DNA of 64,000 nt from Candidatus Curtissbacteria bacterium RIFCSPHIGHO2_12_FULL_41_17 (GTDB lineage Bacteria; Patescibacteriota; Microgenomatia; Curtissbacterales; GWA2-41-24): NCBI GenBank assembly GCA_001774945.1, contig MFBL01000043.1, positions 11,442-75,441 of the forward strand, read 5' to 3'. Position numbers and translations under genes: made by a program. Below the pieces are notes generated by a model. The model saw only the letters and a list, made by a program, of their open reading frames with translations, ran no database searches and was not told the DNA's origin. Of the stretch, positions 35,430 to 45,313 are shown in pieces; the stretch's first letter is position 1; each line of letters begins with the position of its first letter.

Positions 35430-36134
35430 TCTTTGCAAGATACCCCATAGGTACCAATGGATATATTTGGGCAGCCATTTCATCATTTTAAATTTTGAAG
35501 TACCCTGAGTTCTTTCTCTCCAGATAGTTGGAACGTCACAGATTTTTGCTCCCATTGAGTTTGTTTTAATTAAAATTTCCATCGAAAATTCCCATCCCCC
35601 GTTAGATTCAATTTTAATTTTTTTCAAAAAGTCTTTTTTATACATTTTAAAACCATTGGTTAAATCTCTCGTCGATATTCCTAAAAGAACCATAGTCAAT
35701 AAACCTGCAACTCTCGACAATGTTGTCTTGATAAACCCGCCGCCGATTTTGCTGCCGCCTTTTGAGTATCGGGTTGCGCAAACAATATCAAAGCCTGCTT
35801 GGATTTTTGAATACATCTTATTTATCGTCTTCGGATCATCAGCCAAGTCTGCAGGCATGACAACACAAATTCCAAAAGACGACGTTGTAAACCCTGTCTT
35901 TACTGCATTTATTATCCCTCGTCCGAATTTGTTTCTGACAAGTTTAACGTTTGGAAATTTCTTACGGATTAATTTTACCGGTTCAATTGTAGTATCTTTA
36001 TCAAAGTCATAGACAATTAAAACCTCATGCTTTGCGTCAACCATTTTTTCGATTTGCTTAATCTGCTCGGTGATATTTTCGCCTTCGTTATAAACGGGTA
36101 AAATAATGGAAATTCCTTCAGCGGACTTTTTCAT
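35409..36134 (-). CDS. GT2-family glycosyltransferase (DPM1-like)
   Basis: A 241-residue GT2 enzyme. ISIILPVYNEGENI starts the fold; the usual NDGS is replaced by VYDFDKDTT, and the metal motif is MPADLADDP. GGWEFSMEIL and the basic WRERTQGTSKFKM end resemble polyprenyl-phosphate sugar synthases. It has no strong membrane helix beyond a possible one near residue 125. It closes the minus operon that begins at 46623 and converges with the RmlD-like gene. Donor sugar unknown. Confidence 0.82.
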   Translation of the reverse strand: MKKSAEGISIILPVYNEGENITEQIKQIEKMVDAKHEVLIVYDFDKDTTIEPVKLIRKKFPNVKLVRNKFGRGIINAVKTGFTTSSFGICVVMPADLADDPKTINKMYSKIQAGFDIVCATRYSKGGSKIGGGFIKTTLSRVAGLLTMVLLGISTRDLTNGFKMYKKDFLKKIKIESNGGWEFSMEILIKTNSMGAKICDVPTIWRERTQGTSKFKMMKWLPKYIHWYLWGILQRLKVDRQ

Positions 36135-36144
36135 AGCATTGCTT

Positions 36145-37854
36145 TTACCTCCCTACTTTCAATACGTCAAAATATGGACCAGCGCGATCCATAATAAAAA
36201 GTGGAAAAACGTAGTGCGTATCAACTAAAAGCTCGGGAATTTTTCCATCATAAATAGAATTTTTTGTAGGCGAAAAATGCGCCGCTAGTTCAAATCTGCC
36301 TGTCTTATCCAGGTTCAATAATCTTCCGTCAGACCCGAGGTAGGAATCAACAACATATCTTACCGGAAATACAGCTTTTGCTTTTTCAAAAGCTTCCATC
36401 TTGGATAACGATTTATTAGAGTAGTCATATATATATAAAACTTCCCGAACATTAATAGGGTATGATTTTCCTACTAATTTTTCAGCACGCATGTAGTAAG
36501 ATTTGTTATTTAATCTGATAATTTTTCGGGCATCTGTCCCGGAAACATAGCCTAAAGCTCTTTTTTCGGTTGAGGCAATGGGAATTCTAATGTCTATATT
36601 TTTATCAACCCATTTTCTTACTTGAACAAATGTTGGTTCTCTCAGAAGCAGAAGATTCCAATAAATTGAGTTAAAAGAGGCAACAAAAATTATAAAAACA
36701 GTAAATGGTATCCTTAACATTTTATAGCGTTCTATTAAGTTAGCTGCCTCAAATCCGGCAAATAAAGGTAATAATGAAATGCCAACCAAAGAATATCTCA
36801 AAAAAGGAGGAAAGATACTTACAATCAGCGAAAAATTAAATATTATAAATATTAAAAAAGCGAAAAGAATCCGCTTATCCCTACTTTTTTCAAATCTTCC
36901 CAGGATGAATTTAATGAAAAAGACGGCGGTCAAAATTACTATTAGTCCGTCTGTTAGAAAAAAATCTTTGGTCATTCTAGGTACCGACATTTCCCTTAAA
37001 GATATAAGTGGATTTTTTAGAAGGCCTACAGTAGGATTTGCAGGATCAATAATTTTTAAAAAATTCCCTCCAACTGAGAAATAATTTAAAACTAGAACCA
37101 AGAATAACCACAATAATGCTCCGAAAATATGATGAATTGAAATAATTTTTTTTCCAGCAAAAATTCGTATTAAACCCACCAATAAAATAACTATGCCCGC
37201 TATTTGATGAAAACCGAAGGCGATAGAGGCAAAAAATACAGAGAGAAGAAGATTCCGCAGCGCATGGTTTCTCTTTAAAACGCTTCTTAATACAAACAAA
37301 GTTGCCAGCAGGCTGAAAAAAATTGCCCCTGACCAACCTCTAGCAAGATGAGAAATATGAACTAGATTAAAAGAGACTGCCGCAAAAAAACTCGCCCACA
37401 AGGCTATCTTTCTGTTTTTAAACAATTCCACACAGAGAAGATAAATAGCAATTATGCTTAATGTTCCAAACATTGCCGAAATTATTCTAGGTATGAAGAG
37501 CATATAGCCTTCTTGGGTTACTAATAAAAACTCCATATCTTGTACCGAGTGAATCTTTCCGGTTAGCAAAAGTACACTAAATGCCAAAAGAAGGAAAGGA
37601 ATCTGGAGATAAGCTCCAAGCGGTCCGTAATTCCCGATAGTAAAAGGAGTTTTTTCAGCTAGCATATTTAAAGCGCTTTGATGGTATATTGCTTCATCAT
37701 TTGAAACAAAAAGTATAGGAAAGCCAATAGTTAGATTATTGATCCTTAACAAAAAGCCCAGAGTAATAATTGCAAGAAGAATATACTTCGGCTGCCGAAA
37801 AACAGGTTTAGTTAGAATATTTCTTAAAAAATTCCTCAAATTTCGAAACAACAT
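36145..37854 (-). CDS. GT-C (GT39-like) membrane glycosyltransferase
   Basis: A 569-residue polytopic membrane protein of GT39/ArnT style. The first helix (about 25-45) is followed by LFVSNDEAIYHQSALNML, an acidic pair at the catalytic position. About eleven further hydrophobic segments precede a soluble C-terminal domain of about 150 residues. The gene overlaps the end of the RfbH gene by 47 bases, so it may use a lipid-linked sugar made by this operon. Acceptor unknown. Confidence 0.75.
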   Translation of the reverse strand: MLFRNLRNFLRNILTKPVFRQPKYILLAIITLGFLLRINNLTIGFPILFVSNDEAIYHQSALNMLAEKTPFTIGNYGPLGAYLQIPFLLLAFSVLLLTGKIHSVQDMEFLLVTQEGYMLFIPRIISAMFGTLSIIAIYLLCVELFKNRKIALWASFFAAVSFNLVHISHLARGWSGAIFFSLLATLFVLRSVLKRNHALRNLLLSVFFASIAFGFHQIAGIVILLVGLIRIFAGKKIISIHHIFGALLWLFLVLVLNYFSVGGNFLKIIDPANPTVGLLKNPLISLREMSVPRMTKDFFLTDGLIVILTAVFFIKFILGRFEKSRDKRILFAFLIFIIFNFSLIVSIFPPFLRYSLVGISLLPLFAGFEAANLIERYKMLRIPFTVFIIFVASFNSIYWNLLLLREPTFVQVRKWVDKNIDIRIPIASTEKRALGYVSGTDARKIIRLNNKSYYMRAEKLVGKSYPINVREVLYIYDYSNKSLSKMEAFEKAKAVFPVRYVVDSYLGSDGRLLNLDKTGRFELAAHFSPTKNSIYDGKIPELLVDTHYVFPLFIMDRAGPYFDVLKVGR

Positions 37855-39109
37855 ATCTTAATTTTGCTTTATCGTTTCCTGGATAAACTCCGATCCAAAA
37901 ACCATTATTCATAATTAAATCACTATTTTTTAAATCTGTGACCACACGGTGTTTAATATTAAGGTATGCAGGGTGGCGAAGTAAGTTTCCTGCAAATAAA
38001 CTTCTGGTTTCAATTTTGTTATCCTGAAGAAAGTTAACGATATCCAGTCTGGAAAACGGGGCAGTTTTTTTGACTACAAGCATGAACCCGAACCAGCAGG
38101 GTTCGGTTTTTTTATCCCACGCGGGCAGGATGAAAAACTTTTCGTATTTTTTTAAATTTTTATACAAATAATCGAAATTTTTTCTGCGTGTTTTGATAAA
38201 TACCGGCAGTTTCTCAAGCTGAGCTATGCCGATTGCAGCGGCTATGTCGGTACTTTTTAAATTGTATCCAATGTGTGAATAGGTATATTTATGGTCGTAG
38301 CCATACGGGAGTTTGCCCAATTTGTAGCCAAATCTTCTGCCGCAGCGGTTGTCTTGCCCCGTTCTGCACCAGCAATCTCGTCCCCATTCACAAAATGAGT
38401 TAACAATAACGTAAAGGTCTGGATTGTTGGTGACAACTGCTCCTCCTTCACCCATAGTTATCTGGTGCGCAGGATAAAAGGAAAATGTTGCCAAATCCCC
38501 AAAACTGCCGACATACTCTCCTAAGTATTTTGAACCCAGCGCATCGCAGCAGTCTTCGATTATCCAAAGATTATATTTCTTGGCAACTTTCTGAACTTCT
38601 TTCATGTCGAACGGATTGCCAAGAGTATGAGCCATCATTATGACTTTAGTTTTTTTTGAAACGGCCTTTTCAATAAGTTTGGGAACTGCATTTCTGCTGG
38701 CTGCATCTATGTCGACAAAAACGGGAACTGCACCGAACTGAATTATCGGGTTGATTGTCGTTGGGAAAGAACAAGCGACAGTTATGACTTCATCACCCGG
38801 CATAATTCTTCTTTTGCCAAGTTTTATAGAGGTGAGAGCCGAAAATGCTGCCAAATTGGCGCTCGAACCGGAGTTTACAAGTGTCGTGTATTTGACTCCC
38901 AGAAATTTAGAAAATTTTTTACAAAATTCTTCTGCAAAGTGTCCTTCTGTCAGCCAAAATTCTAAAGACGCCTCGACTGCTTTTTCAATTTCTTTCTGGT
39001 CAAAAACCCTGCCGGAAACTTTAACTGGGGTTACTCCCGGAATGAAGTTCTGGGGTTTGTGATATTTTAAGTAGTGTTTTTTTATCAGGGATTTTGGAAT
39101 TACTGTCAT
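37808..39109 (-). CDS. rfbH: CDP-4-keto-6-deoxyglucose 3-dehydrase (RfbH/DdhC, E1)
   Basis: A 433-residue PMP- and [2Fe-2S]-dependent DegT homologue that removes the C3 hydroxyl in CDP-3,6-dideoxyhexose synthesis. Two marks set it apart from ordinary aminotransferases. First, the PLP lysine is replaced by His215 in FYPAHQITMGEGG. Second, Cys188, Cys246, Cys248 and Cys256 reproduce the C-57x-C-1x-C-7x-C cluster motif reported for the Yersinia E1 enzyme. Related steps are encoded 8-11 kb upstream (cytidylyltransferase 48066, dehydratase 47107). A DdhD-type flavin reductase partner is not visible. It overlaps the neighbouring GT2 gene by 4 bases. Confidence 0.9.
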   Translation of the reverse strand: MTVIPKSLIKKHYLKYHKPQNFIPGVTPVKVSGRVFDQKEIEKAVEASLEFWLTEGHFAEEFCKKFSKFLGVKYTTLVNSGSSANLAAFSALTSIKLGKRRIMPGDEVITVACSFPTTINPIIQFGAVPVFVDIDAASRNAVPKLIEKAVSKKTKVIMMAHTLGNPFDMKEVQKVAKKYNLWIIEDCCDALGSKYLGEYVGSFGDLATFSFYPAHQITMGEGGAVVTNNPDLYVIVNSFCEWGRDCWCRTGQDNRCGRRFGYKLGKLPYGYDHKYTYSHIGYNLKSTDIAAAIGIAQLEKLPVFIKTRRKNFDYLYKNLKKYEKFFILPAWDKKTEPCWFGFMLVVKKTAPFSRLDIVNFLQDNKIETRSLFAGNLLRHPAYLNIKHRVVTDLKNSDLIMNNGFWIGVYPGNDKAKLRYVVSKFEEFFKKYSN

Positions 39110-40080
39110 TTGGTCAGATCTTCACCAACAGATTTCTTTTTTTCATTTAATATCTCATCAATAATGTATACGGGTCTTGACTTAGTTTCTTCAACGATAA
39201 CTTGGATATATTTACCTATAATACTAATTGCCAAAAGCTGAATTCCCCCAAAGAAGACAATACTAACAACAATGGTTACGGCAGCTTTAATAGGATTTCC
39301 AAATAACAAGAAAATCAGCAGATAAGCAATGATAAAAAGAAATGAAAGTAAGACCAGAATAAAGCTAATATAGACCATCAGATCCAAAGGTAAATAGGAA
39401 AAACCGAAAAAGCTTCTTTCGGCATGTTTAATGTACCTGAAAAAATTATATGAACTCTTCCCCCTTTTTCTCTTTTGTCTTTTATATTCCACGTAATCAG
39501 TTTTAAATCCAACCCAGGCCCTAAGGCCCCTAAACATCCTGTACTTTTCCGGCAATGATTGAATTGCCCTTAAAACTTTTCTGTCTAACAGTCCATAACT
39601 TCCACTATTTACTGGAATGTATATGTCCGAAATTGCTTTAAAAATTTTGTAATAAGTTTTTCTTAAAAGAGTCATTATCAAACTATCCTCAATTTTTGTA
39701 CGTATTCCCACCACAACATCAAACCCTTTTTCCCAGCGGTCGATAAACTGCGGTATCAAATGAGACGGATCTTGCAAATCAGCCTCGTAAATAATTACTG
39801 CATCGCCGTTAGTCTTATCTAGTCCTGCATGAACTGATGCTTCCGGGCCGAAATTCCTTGACAAAAAAATGCCAACCACATTTTTGTCTTTTTTTGCAAG
39901 ATCTCGGATTTCTTTTCTCGTATTATCCAAACTTCTATTGTCAACAAAAACAAATTCGTAGGCATAATTTTTAATTTTAGTAATTACATTTTTTAATTCC
40001 CTATAAACTTGGAGGACATTCTCCTCCTCATTAAAACAGGGAATTACAAAAGAAATAATTTTTTTCCTATTACTTATCAT
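39106..40080 (-). CDS. Membrane-anchored GT2, polyprenyl-phosphate glycosyltransferase (ArnC/GtrB-like)
   Basis: A 324-residue GT2 enzyme with two C-terminal transmembrane helices (about 230-255 and 265-290) and a short cytoplasmic tail. FVIPCFNEEENV, VFVDNRSLDNT, EADLQDPS (metal binding) and GLRAWVGFKTDYVEY are the usual landmarks. This class makes undecaprenyl-phosphate sugars for use outside the membrane. It fits with the GtrA gene at 46700 and the GT-C proteins. Coupled to the HAD gene upstream by ATGA. Confidence 0.87.
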   Translation of the reverse strand: MISNRKKIISFVIPCFNEEENVLQVYRELKNVITKIKNYAYEFVFVDNRSLDNTRKEIRDLAKKDKNVVGIFLSRNFGPEASVHAGLDKTNGDAVIIYEADLQDPSHLIPQFIDRWEKGFDVVVGIRTKIEDSLIMTLLRKTYYKIFKAISDIYIPVNSGSYGLLDRKVLRAIQSLPEKYRMFRGLRAWVGFKTDYVEYKRQKRKRGKSSYNFFRYIKHAERSFFGFSYLPLDLMVYISFILVLLSFLFIIAYLLIFLLFGNPIKAAVTIVVSIVFFGGIQLLAISIIGKYIQVIVEETKSRPVYIIDEILNEKKKSVGEDLTK

Positions 40081-40745
40081 TTGCCTTGTAGTAAATATTT
40101 TTTTAAGTCAAAAAATTTCTCAATAATGAGATCTGCATTAGATAAAAATTTTGCGGGTAACGTTGACCGTATCGCAATACAGTAAAGCCCAGCGCCTGAA
40201 ACCGAAAGTATTCCTAGTGGAGCATTTTCAACTGCTACTGCCTCATGTGATTCTACTTCGAGCATCTCAAGAGCCCTCTTATAAGGGTCAGGACTAGGCT
40301 TTACTTTTAAATTCATATCTCCTGTTATCAAGACATCAAAAAGAGCCAAAAGTTTTCCAGGAGCCGTCTTGGCAAGTCTCAATTTAGTTGCTCCACTAAC
40401 TAGCGCCAATAATTTCTTTGAGGCTTTTAGCCTTTTTAATATTTGTAATACCCCTGGATATAATCTTAATTTATTAAAATTAACATAGACATTGTCTTTA
40501 TCGCGGGCAATTTTTAAAATTTGACTTTCCGAAAGTTTCAGTTTGTTATTTAAAACGATGGTTCTGGCAACTCCAGCTGGGTTCATTCCTTCAAGTGGTA
40601 GATAGTCATTTTTCCGAAGCGAAACCTTTTGCTTCAAAAAAACTTTACGCCAAGCACGAAAATTATCATACATACTATCAACTAAAACCCCATCATAATC
40701 AAATAATACTGCTTTTAACCTCTTGGGAAATTGTCGTTTATTCAC
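40077..40745 (-). CDS. HAD-superfamily phosphatase, beta-phosphoglucomutase-like
   Basis: A 222-residue HAD enzyme. Motif I is LFDYDGVLVDS, motif II LVSGAT, motif III KVKPSPDPY, and the late acidic motif is VENAPLGI. The cap insertion between motif I and II fits the beta-PGM/phosphatase subfamily. GTG at 40745 has an AAGG box 5 bases upstream and lies after the previous stop, so it is chosen over TTG at 40772. It may dephosphorylate or isomerise a sugar phosphate feeding the cytidylyltransferase-like enzyme at the head of the operon. Confidence 0.82.
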   Translation of the reverse strand: MNKRQFPKRLKAVLFDYDGVLVDSMYDNFRAWRKVFLKQKVSLRKNDYLPLEGMNPAGVARTIVLNNKLKLSESQILKIARDKDNVYVNFNKLRLYPGVLQILKRLKASKKLLALVSGATKLRLAKTAPGKLLALFDVLITGDMNLKVKPSPDPYKRALEMLEVESHEAVAVENAPLGILSVSGAGLYCIAIRSTLPAKFLSNADLIIEKFFDLKKYLLQGK

Positions 40746-40752
40746 ACTGACC

Positions 40753-41658
40753 TTATCTTCTCCAGATTTCAACCCTATTCAGATTTAACGAGTTTTTATC
40801 AATCTTCGAAATATTTTTTTGGTACCACCTGTACAAGTATTCAAGTTTTTCATCAAAATTGCTAAATTTCAAACCTATTATTTCATCTTTAAGTCTTTGG
40901 TTATCACACGTATATTCATTATTTAACCCACTTTTCATAATTTTTATAGGTAATTTTTTACCAGAAATTTTGAGAATTTTTTGGGCAATTGAAACAAGAT
41001 CAATAGGCACACCCGTACCTACGTTATAAGTTTTAAATTTCCCATCATGCGTCAGGAAATGGTCTAAAATCTTAGTAAAGTCCTCGACATAGAGATAGTC
41101 GAAAAATATATTCTGATTAATAGTAATCGGCATATTAAAAATTACTTTACAGATTGTGTTGGAAATAAAACGGTATTGCCAATTCTCATATTTCCCATAG
41201 AGTCCAAAGATTCTTAAGTTAACTATATTTTCAGACTTTTCGATGTACTTTGCGCAAATGTACTTGTAAAGGCCAAAATCATCCGATGGGATTCTTGAAT
41301 CGAAATCAGTTTCTTTAACTTTGCTAATTGAAAGTTGCTTGCCATATTCGGCGCCTGAGCCGACTAAAATCATTTTTTTAAAAAACTGATCATTTCGAAC
41401 AATATTGAAGAACATTCTTAGATTATAAGAAGTTACATGCTCAAAATTTGCTTCTTTCTGATTTCCACCGCGATTTGCTAAATGAATTACTATATCAATA
41501 GGGTTCTTTTTCATGAATTTATAAACAGCATCAGAGTCGACAAGTTCCAATTCATCGTGCGAAGGTGCAATGAACTGATATTTTTTATCCAAAAGTTCAA
41601 AAATATTTCTGCCAATGAAGCCTTGTTTACCCGTTAAAAAAATTTTGAGCTTTGCCAT
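40753..41658 (-). CDS. NAD-dependent epimerase/reductase-like SDR
   Basis: A 301-residue extended SDR. NAD motif LTGKQGFIGRNI, HLANRGG in place of HLAA, a Ser in GSGAEYGK, and YxxxK as YICAK. Short for the family and closer in style to reductases than to 4-epimerases. In a CDP-sugar branching pathway such a protein could be the reductase after TPP-dependent two-carbon addition (as YerF after YerE), which is inference. Gap of 15 bases to the dehydrogenase gene upstream. Confidence 0.75.
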   Translation of the reverse strand: MAKLKIFLTGKQGFIGRNIFELLDKKYQFIAPSHDELELVDSDAVYKFMKKNPIDIVIHLANRGGNQKEANFEHVTSYNLRMFFNIVRNDQFFKKMILVGSGAEYGKQLSISKVKETDFDSRIPSDDFGLYKYICAKYIEKSENIVNLRIFGLYGKYENWQYRFISNTICKVIFNMPITINQNIFFDYLYVEDFTKILDHFLTHDGKFKTYNVGTGVPIDLVSIAQKILKISGKKLPIKIMKSGLNNEYTCDNQRLKDEIIGLKFSNFDEKLEYLYRWYQKNISKIDKNSLNLNRVEIWRR

Positions 41659-41673
41659 TTCCAGGTTGAAGTT

Positions 41674-42717
41674 TTATAGCGAAAATTTAATATTATACTG
41701 AGAAATTAGTTTTTTGAATTCTTGGTAGTCGAAGTTACTTATCGGAATTCCTGTTTTTATTCTAATCTTATATACTTCCTTTTCTGGGTCACCGGCGACC
41801 ATAACTCTTTGATCGTTTGAGGCTACAGACTTCTTGCGAAGTGCATCGCAAAGGTCTCTTAGGCTCCTTTTAAAAATTTCCAACCTTATATAACGAGAAA
41901 TATCTATAGCCATAAAGAAATGTCCGAGTCTACGTTTCTTATTAGTGAGTGGGTACATTGGTACGATTTTTCTCCCGTAAGGCATTCCAGATAAAAGGGA
42001 GCATAAAATTTCAATAGCTAAAGCTAGTCCATACCCTTTATACCCACCTATTGGATAGAGCCCAACTGCTTTCATGGGATCAGTAGTGATTTTTCCGTTT
42101 TTATCAACTGCCCAACCAAAATCGAGGGCCTTTTTTTTAGACTTATAAACAAGAATTTTATTCCAGGAAATTTGACTGGTGGCCATGTCTAAGCACAAGG
42201 GTTCTTCACCTGTCATTGGAGCAGCAAAGGAAATCGGATTGGTTCCTAGATATGGTTTTCTTCCGCCGTATGGCACTACCAATGAATCAACATTGGTAAA
42301 AGCAAAACCGATCATGTTCTTCTTTGCTGCCAAAAGCGTATAGATGGCAGCTGCCCCGAAATGTGACGAATTTCTGACGCTGACTGCTCCTAGCCCTGTT
42401 TTTTTAGCAAGCATAGTTGCTTTCATCATAGCTTCGATGCCAGCAGCAATTCCGAAGCCATCATCAGCATCAAAGATTCCACAAGAAGGGGCCGTTTTAG
42501 TAAAAATAAATTTTGGATTCTTTTTAATTCTTCCTCTCTGAGTAGCACGTATGTAATGGGGAATAAGTCTGATCCCATGTGAATCGACGCCCCTCAAAGA
42601 CGTATCCACTAGGCCATTGACTACTAGAGTGCTAATTTTCCTAGAGACTCCCACTGTTTTAAATAATTCGTAACCAAAATTGCGAAGTTTAAGATGGGGA
42701 ACTAATTTTTCTCGCAT
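41674..42717 (-). CDS. Malate/L-lactate/sulfolactate dehydrogenase-type (Ldh2 family) oxidoreductase
   Basis: A 347-residue NAD(P)-dependent 2-hydroxyacid dehydrogenase of the Ldh2 (YlbC/YbiC/ComC) family, not related to classical LDH. Marks are DTSLRGVDSHGIRLIPHYI (catalytic His near 50), RNSSHFGAAAIY, YGGRKPYLGTNPIS and GGYKGYGLALAIEIL. The family acts on 2-keto or 2-hydroxy acids. Finding it in a glycan operon directly after a TPP enzyme (adjacent TAGATG) suggests a joint reaction on a keto-acid-derived unit. Substrate unknown. Confidence 0.85.
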   Translation of the reverse strand: MREKLVPHLKLRNFGYELFKTVGVSRKISTLVVNGLVDTSLRGVDSHGIRLIPHYIRATQRGRIKKNPKFIFTKTAPSCGIFDADDGFGIAAGIEAMMKATMLAKKTGLGAVSVRNSSHFGAAAIYTLLAAKKNMIGFAFTNVDSLVVPYGGRKPYLGTNPISFAAPMTGEEPLCLDMATSQISWNKILVYKSKKKALDFGWAVDKNGKITTDPMKAVGLYPIGGYKGYGLALAIEILCSLLSGMPYGRKIVPMYPLTNKKRRLGHFFMAIDISRYIRLEIFKRSLRDLCDALRKKSVASNDQRVMVAGDPEKEVYKIRIKTGIPISNFDYQEFKKLISQYNIKFSL

Positions 42718-44556
42718 CTATTCCTCATCGATTGGTTTAATAATCATGTTCTTCAGAAACTCTTCACGGGGCAAAAATGGGTACATATCTTCCATAGGTT
42801 TGGAGATAACTTTCCCGTCGCTCCTGACGTATGAAGTCACTTTTGGAATTAAAGGTTGTTTAGGGCCCATCATAATTTCGCAAATAAATGGACCTGGTTT
42901 GGAAAGTACATATTTTAATTGTCTTTTTAAGTTTTTATGGTTCTCGATTTTTATGGAAGGAATACCGTAGGCATAGGCAATTTTTTGCATGTCTGGGAAA
43001 CTAATGCCACTTTTAGGATTTGCTCCGACATAATGTCCTTTAAAAAAGTTTTCTTGAGTAATGCGAATTGCTAAATAGCCGTCATTATTGAGTACGAAAA
43101 TTTTGATAGGCAACCGATGATGAACAATAGTTTGTAATTCTTGAATGTTTAATTGAATACTGCCATCGCCCGCAAGACAAATAACTCTCTTTTTGCTATT
43201 GGCAATACAGGCTCCGATGGCAGCTGGTAAATCATAACCCATCGAAGCACAGCCAACATTGCCTATAAGCCTTTGATTTTTCTTGAGTCTTATACATTGG
43301 TAGGTGCAGGTGAAGGCAGTGCCGTCTCCTACTACTATCACTTCATCATCTTTCATCACGTCAGAGAGGATATCTATAAAGTAGTAAGAATTAACATATT
43401 TTTTTTGTTTTTTTTGCTCGGGCAAAACTGGCAGATATTTTTTTCTAATCCGCTTACAGTAATCATGCCATAGGTCCCATGAAGGCAATCCCTTGTTTTT
43501 AATTTGTCGACTAAGCTCTTTAATAAAGACTTTTGCATCAGCACAAATCGGTAAATCCGCATGAACCGTTTTTTTAACAAGTTCTGCTTTGTCAATGTCA
43601 ATCATCACATGTTTGGCTTCCCTGGCAAAAGTTTTATAGGAAAAACTAACTACCCAAATTGAGAGTCTTGATCCAATGCTGATTAATAAATCACAATTCT
43701 GAACGACAAAATTGCCAACTCGTTCCCCAAAGATTCCCGGACGGCCCAAGAATAACCGGTGGTCAGAAGGAATCAAATCATGGGCAGTAATGCCCGTTAC
43801 TACTGGAATATTCAGTTTTTGAATTAATCGACCGAAATCGTCAACTGCTCCGGCAAGTCTGACGCCATTACCAGCCAGAATCAATGGTCTTTTTGACGCA
43901 AAAATTAACTTGACAGTTTGAGCAACCTTCTTTTTGACTTTACCTTGACTGTCAAGATCAAATTTAACCTCCCGTGGATTAAAGGGCTTTAACAAAGCAG
44001 GATTTACTCTTGCTGCTTGAATATCAAGGGGAATATCAATCCAAACCGGACCTGGTCGACCGGACATTGCTAGATAAACTGCTTTTTCAAGATGACACCG
44101 AATCTCTTGAGGTTTGGTTACTGTCACTGCATATTTGGTTACTGGCTTAACCATTGACACTATTGGTAGTTCTTGTATGCCAATCTGCCTGACCTTAGAT
44201 TTACCTATCGTTGTTTCTAACTTAGGTTGCCCTGAAATAAATAGTGTCGGGATTGAATCAAGCCATGAACCAATAAGACCGGTTAAGGTATTAGTGCCGC
44301 CTGGCCCGGCGGTAACGACACAAACACTCAATTTTCCGGAAAGTCTTGTATAGCTTTCGGCAGCCATCGCCGATGCTTGCTCATGGTGATTGCAAAAGTA
44401 GCGTATTTTTGAATTAGAACCAAAAGATTCATTAAGATGCATGGCGTTGCCGCCAGTGATCATAAATACATCGCGAATGCCAAGGTCCACCAAATAAGAG
44501 ACAAGATAATCAGAAAGTTTTATGAGATTATTTGATTTTTTGAGTTTTTCTGTCAT
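42718..44556 (-). CDS. Acetolactate-synthase-like thiamine-pyrophosphate enzyme
   Basis: A 612-residue three-domain TPP enzyme. The catalytic glutamate is Glu59 in NHHEQASAMAAESY, the middle domain starts near 200, and the TPP/Mg motif is AGDGSIQLN followed by NNDGY. It lacks a neighbouring ALS regulatory subunit. In sugar pathways YerE, of this family, adds an acetyl unit from pyruvate to C4 of CDP-4-keto-3,6-dideoxyglucose to give yersiniose. RfbF, RfbG and RfbH homologues are nearby, so a similar C-branching role is plausible. ATG at 44556 is chosen although it overlaps the cupin gene by 29 bases; the longer ORF to 44673 has no family match. Confidence 0.85.
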   Translation of the reverse strand: MTEKLKKSNNLIKLSDYLVSYLVDLGIRDVFMITGGNAMHLNESFGSNSKIRYFCNHHEQASAMAAESYTRLSGKLSVCVVTAGPGGTNTLTGLIGSWLDSIPTLFISGQPKLETTIGKSKVRQIGIQELPIVSMVKPVTKYAVTVTKPQEIRCHLEKAVYLAMSGRPGPVWIDIPLDIQAARVNPALLKPFNPREVKFDLDSQGKVKKKVAQTVKLIFASKRPLILAGNGVRLAGAVDDFGRLIQKLNIPVVTGITAHDLIPSDHRLFLGRPGIFGERVGNFVVQNCDLLISIGSRLSIWVVSFSYKTFAREAKHVMIDIDKAELVKKTVHADLPICADAKVFIKELSRQIKNKGLPSWDLWHDYCKRIRKKYLPVLPEQKKQKKYVNSYYFIDILSDVMKDDEVIVVGDGTAFTCTYQCIRLKKNQRLIGNVGCASMGYDLPAAIGACIANSKKRVICLAGDGSIQLNIQELQTIVHHRLPIKIFVLNNDGYLAIRITQENFFKGHYVGANPKSGISFPDMQKIAYAYGIPSIKIENHKNLKRQLKYVLSKPGPFICEIMMGPKQPLIPKVTSYVRSDGKVISKPMEDMYPFLPREEFLKNMIIKPIDEE

Positions 44557-45313
44557 GATGCGAAATTGTGAGGTATATGATATCATCACGTGCCAAAATT
44601 TTCGGCCGGCTTTGTATCTCCGAAAGCAAAGCAATTTCCCCACAGCTAAGAAGAATTTCTCCTCGATCATCAACTAATCCTCCTTTTAATATGCCCACTA
44701 AGTGAGCTGATTCTGTTTTCAACTGTTGATCAATATCCAATCCTCTTTCAAAAGAAATTAAAGTTAAATTGCAATCACCAATAAGTTTTCTATCTTTTTT
44801 CTTTAAAGGTTCTTTATGAAAATGAACATATCGATATTGCTTTGTTTTATTAGTCATCTTACTTTGTCCTTCATACTCTTGATTTTCTCGGCCATATTCG
44901 TCTTTTAATCTAATTAAGTCTTTCTTATTCGGGGGTGATTCAATTTCCATAATAAACGCCCCCCCCCTGGAGATAGTTTTAGTCCTGTGAAAGACGGCTT
45001 CCTCTATACTTATTCCTTCACACTTACCAAATTCAAACCAGCCTTCAAGTGTTGATACAAGAACCCTTCCAGAAAGCACCATCAGCGAAGTTTTTTTATT
45101 GGGATGGCAATGCATTGAGGTTGCGTGATTATATTTCAAAAAGAGAACCCATACTGCCACTTCCGGATTTTCATACATTAAATATTCATATCCCCAAGGC
45201 TTATTAACAATTATTCCTCTATAATTAAAAGCGTCTTTACTATGAGGAACTGCAGTCCTAAGACGAGATAAGTTTTCGATATCCGATTTGGATCTAAATA
45301 TCCGCTTAATCAT
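44528..45313 (-). CDS. Cupin protein, phosphomannose-isomerase-like
   Basis: A 261-residue protein with two apparent cupin repeats. The first contains KPWGYEYL, typical of type II phosphomannose isomerase and cupin sugar enzymes, and the metal-binding set SMHCHPNKKTSLMVLSGRV. The second half (from about residue 165) keeps little of the metal motif. It could be an isomerase, epimerase or sensor for the sugar made by this operon. Directly follows the DJ-1 gene without a gap. Confidence 0.72.
   Translation of the reverse strand: MIKRIFRSKSDIENLSRLRTAVPHSKDAFNYRGIIVNKPWGYEYLMYENPEVAVWVLFLKYNHATSMHCHPNKKTSLMVLSGRVLVSTLEGWFEFGKCEGISIEEAVFHRTKTISRGGAFIMEIESPPNKKDLIRLKDEYGRENQEYEGQSKMTNKTKQYRYVHFHKEPLKKKDRKLIGDCNLTLISFERGLDIDQQLKTESAHLVGILKGGLVDDRGEILLSCGEIALLSEIQSRPKILARDDIIYLTISHHDRKTQKIK

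Noticed and set aside
37808..39109. Ordinary DegT aminotransferase
   Set aside because: The PLP lysine is His215 and four Cys match the iron-sulfur motif of the RfbH/E1 dehydrase.
42718..44673. True acetolactate synthase (ilvB) of branched-chain amino acid synthesis
   Set aside because: No regulatory subunit or other ilv genes; all neighbours are sugar-nucleotide genes. The 39-residue N-terminal extension was also rejected in favour of ATG 44556.
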